A stretch of 64,000 nt of DNA from Streptococcus mitis (GTDB lineage Bacteria; Bacillota; Bacilli; Lactobacillales; Streptococcaceae), in contig NZ_CP047883.1 of the NCBI RefSeq assembly GCF_013305725.1, forward strand, positions 351,001-415,000. Reading direction: 5' to 3'. A program made the translations under genes and the position numbers. This document shows, one piece after another, positions 63,926-64,000 of this stretch. Each line of letters begins with the position of its first letter. Position 1 is the stretch's first letter. The notes beneath the pieces were generated by a model that had not been told where the DNA came from, searched no databases, and saw only the letters and a list, made by a program, of their open reading frames with translations.

Positions 63926-64000
63926 AAAGAGTAAATGATAAAATGAGGTCAGAGTCTGTTTACTCTGGCGATAGTAGTAAAAATGAGGAGAAACGCTTTG

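Overview
The window looks like a chromosome segment of a mitis-group Streptococcus (S. pneumoniae, S. pseudopneumoniae or S. mitis). The evidence is moderate GC, pneumococcal-type gene neighbourhoods (piu iron transporter, endoD-pgk, glnRA, the invertible SpnIII-type restriction locus, hrcA-grpE-dnaK-dnaJ, blp, ccrZ-trmB, rimP-nusA-infB-rbfA), YSIRK/LPxTG surface anchoring, and interspersed intergenic repeats. Species is not resolved, and names rest on protein recognition by eye, not on searches.

Layout. 1-5.1 kb: a tightly overlapping operon from the end of murI through rdgB, a metallophosphatase, cbpB, a XerD-like protein, scpA, scpB, rluB and yidD. 5.1-8.9 kb (minus): a Piu-type iron/haem ABC transporter whose ATPase gene has an in-frame stop. 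9-12.2 kb: pepA, a small immunity-like protein and a Na/Pi cotransporter. 12.5-22 kb: endoD (GH85 surface endoglycosidase with four 89-residue repeats), pgk followed by a second divergent pgk 3' end, a FUSC-like membrane protein, and glnR-glnA with a GlnR box. 22.2-30.4 kb: a complete phase-variable type I restriction-modification locus (hsdR, hsdM, hsdS, two silent hsdS cassettes, inverted repeats) whose invertase gene is frameshifted. 30.7-37.8 kb: two small genes, then the HrcA/CIRCE heat-shock cluster, with three copies of one short repeat and two of another. 38-40.6 kb: a YtxH-like protein, a HIT protein and an EcsAB-type ABC pair. 40.7-46 kb: a reduced blp bacteriocin locus with blpT, blpR, blpH, BlpR boxes and immunity-type membrane genes, but no pheromone, exporter or intact bacteriocin gene. 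46.2-53.4 kb: ccrZ-trmB and the rimP-nusA-rnpM-L7Ae-infB-rbfA operon. 53.5-57.1 kb: an EcsC-family gene with two tiny membrane genes, a DUF1858/DUF438/DUF1912 group, and a helix-hairpin-helix protein. 57.1-61.2 kb: a T-box with a valine specifier ahead of a GNAT gene, a P-loop kinase-like gene and valS. 61.2-63.7 kb: an AT-rich, translationally coupled two-gene cassette of unknown function, my best candidate for an undescribed system (possibly defence). The window ends in the leader of a further gene.

How it fits together: core housekeeping operons are interrupted by three variable sites (ivr restriction locus, blp locus, valS downstream site). Each shows transfer or decay: a broken invertase, a pgk scar, a decayed bacteriocin leader, a nonsense codon in the iron ATPase, and an AT-rich insertion. 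Several noncoding structures are well supported: CIRCE x2, GlnR box, BlpR boxes x3, a T-box, a cre-like site, many hairpin terminators and two families of structured repeats.
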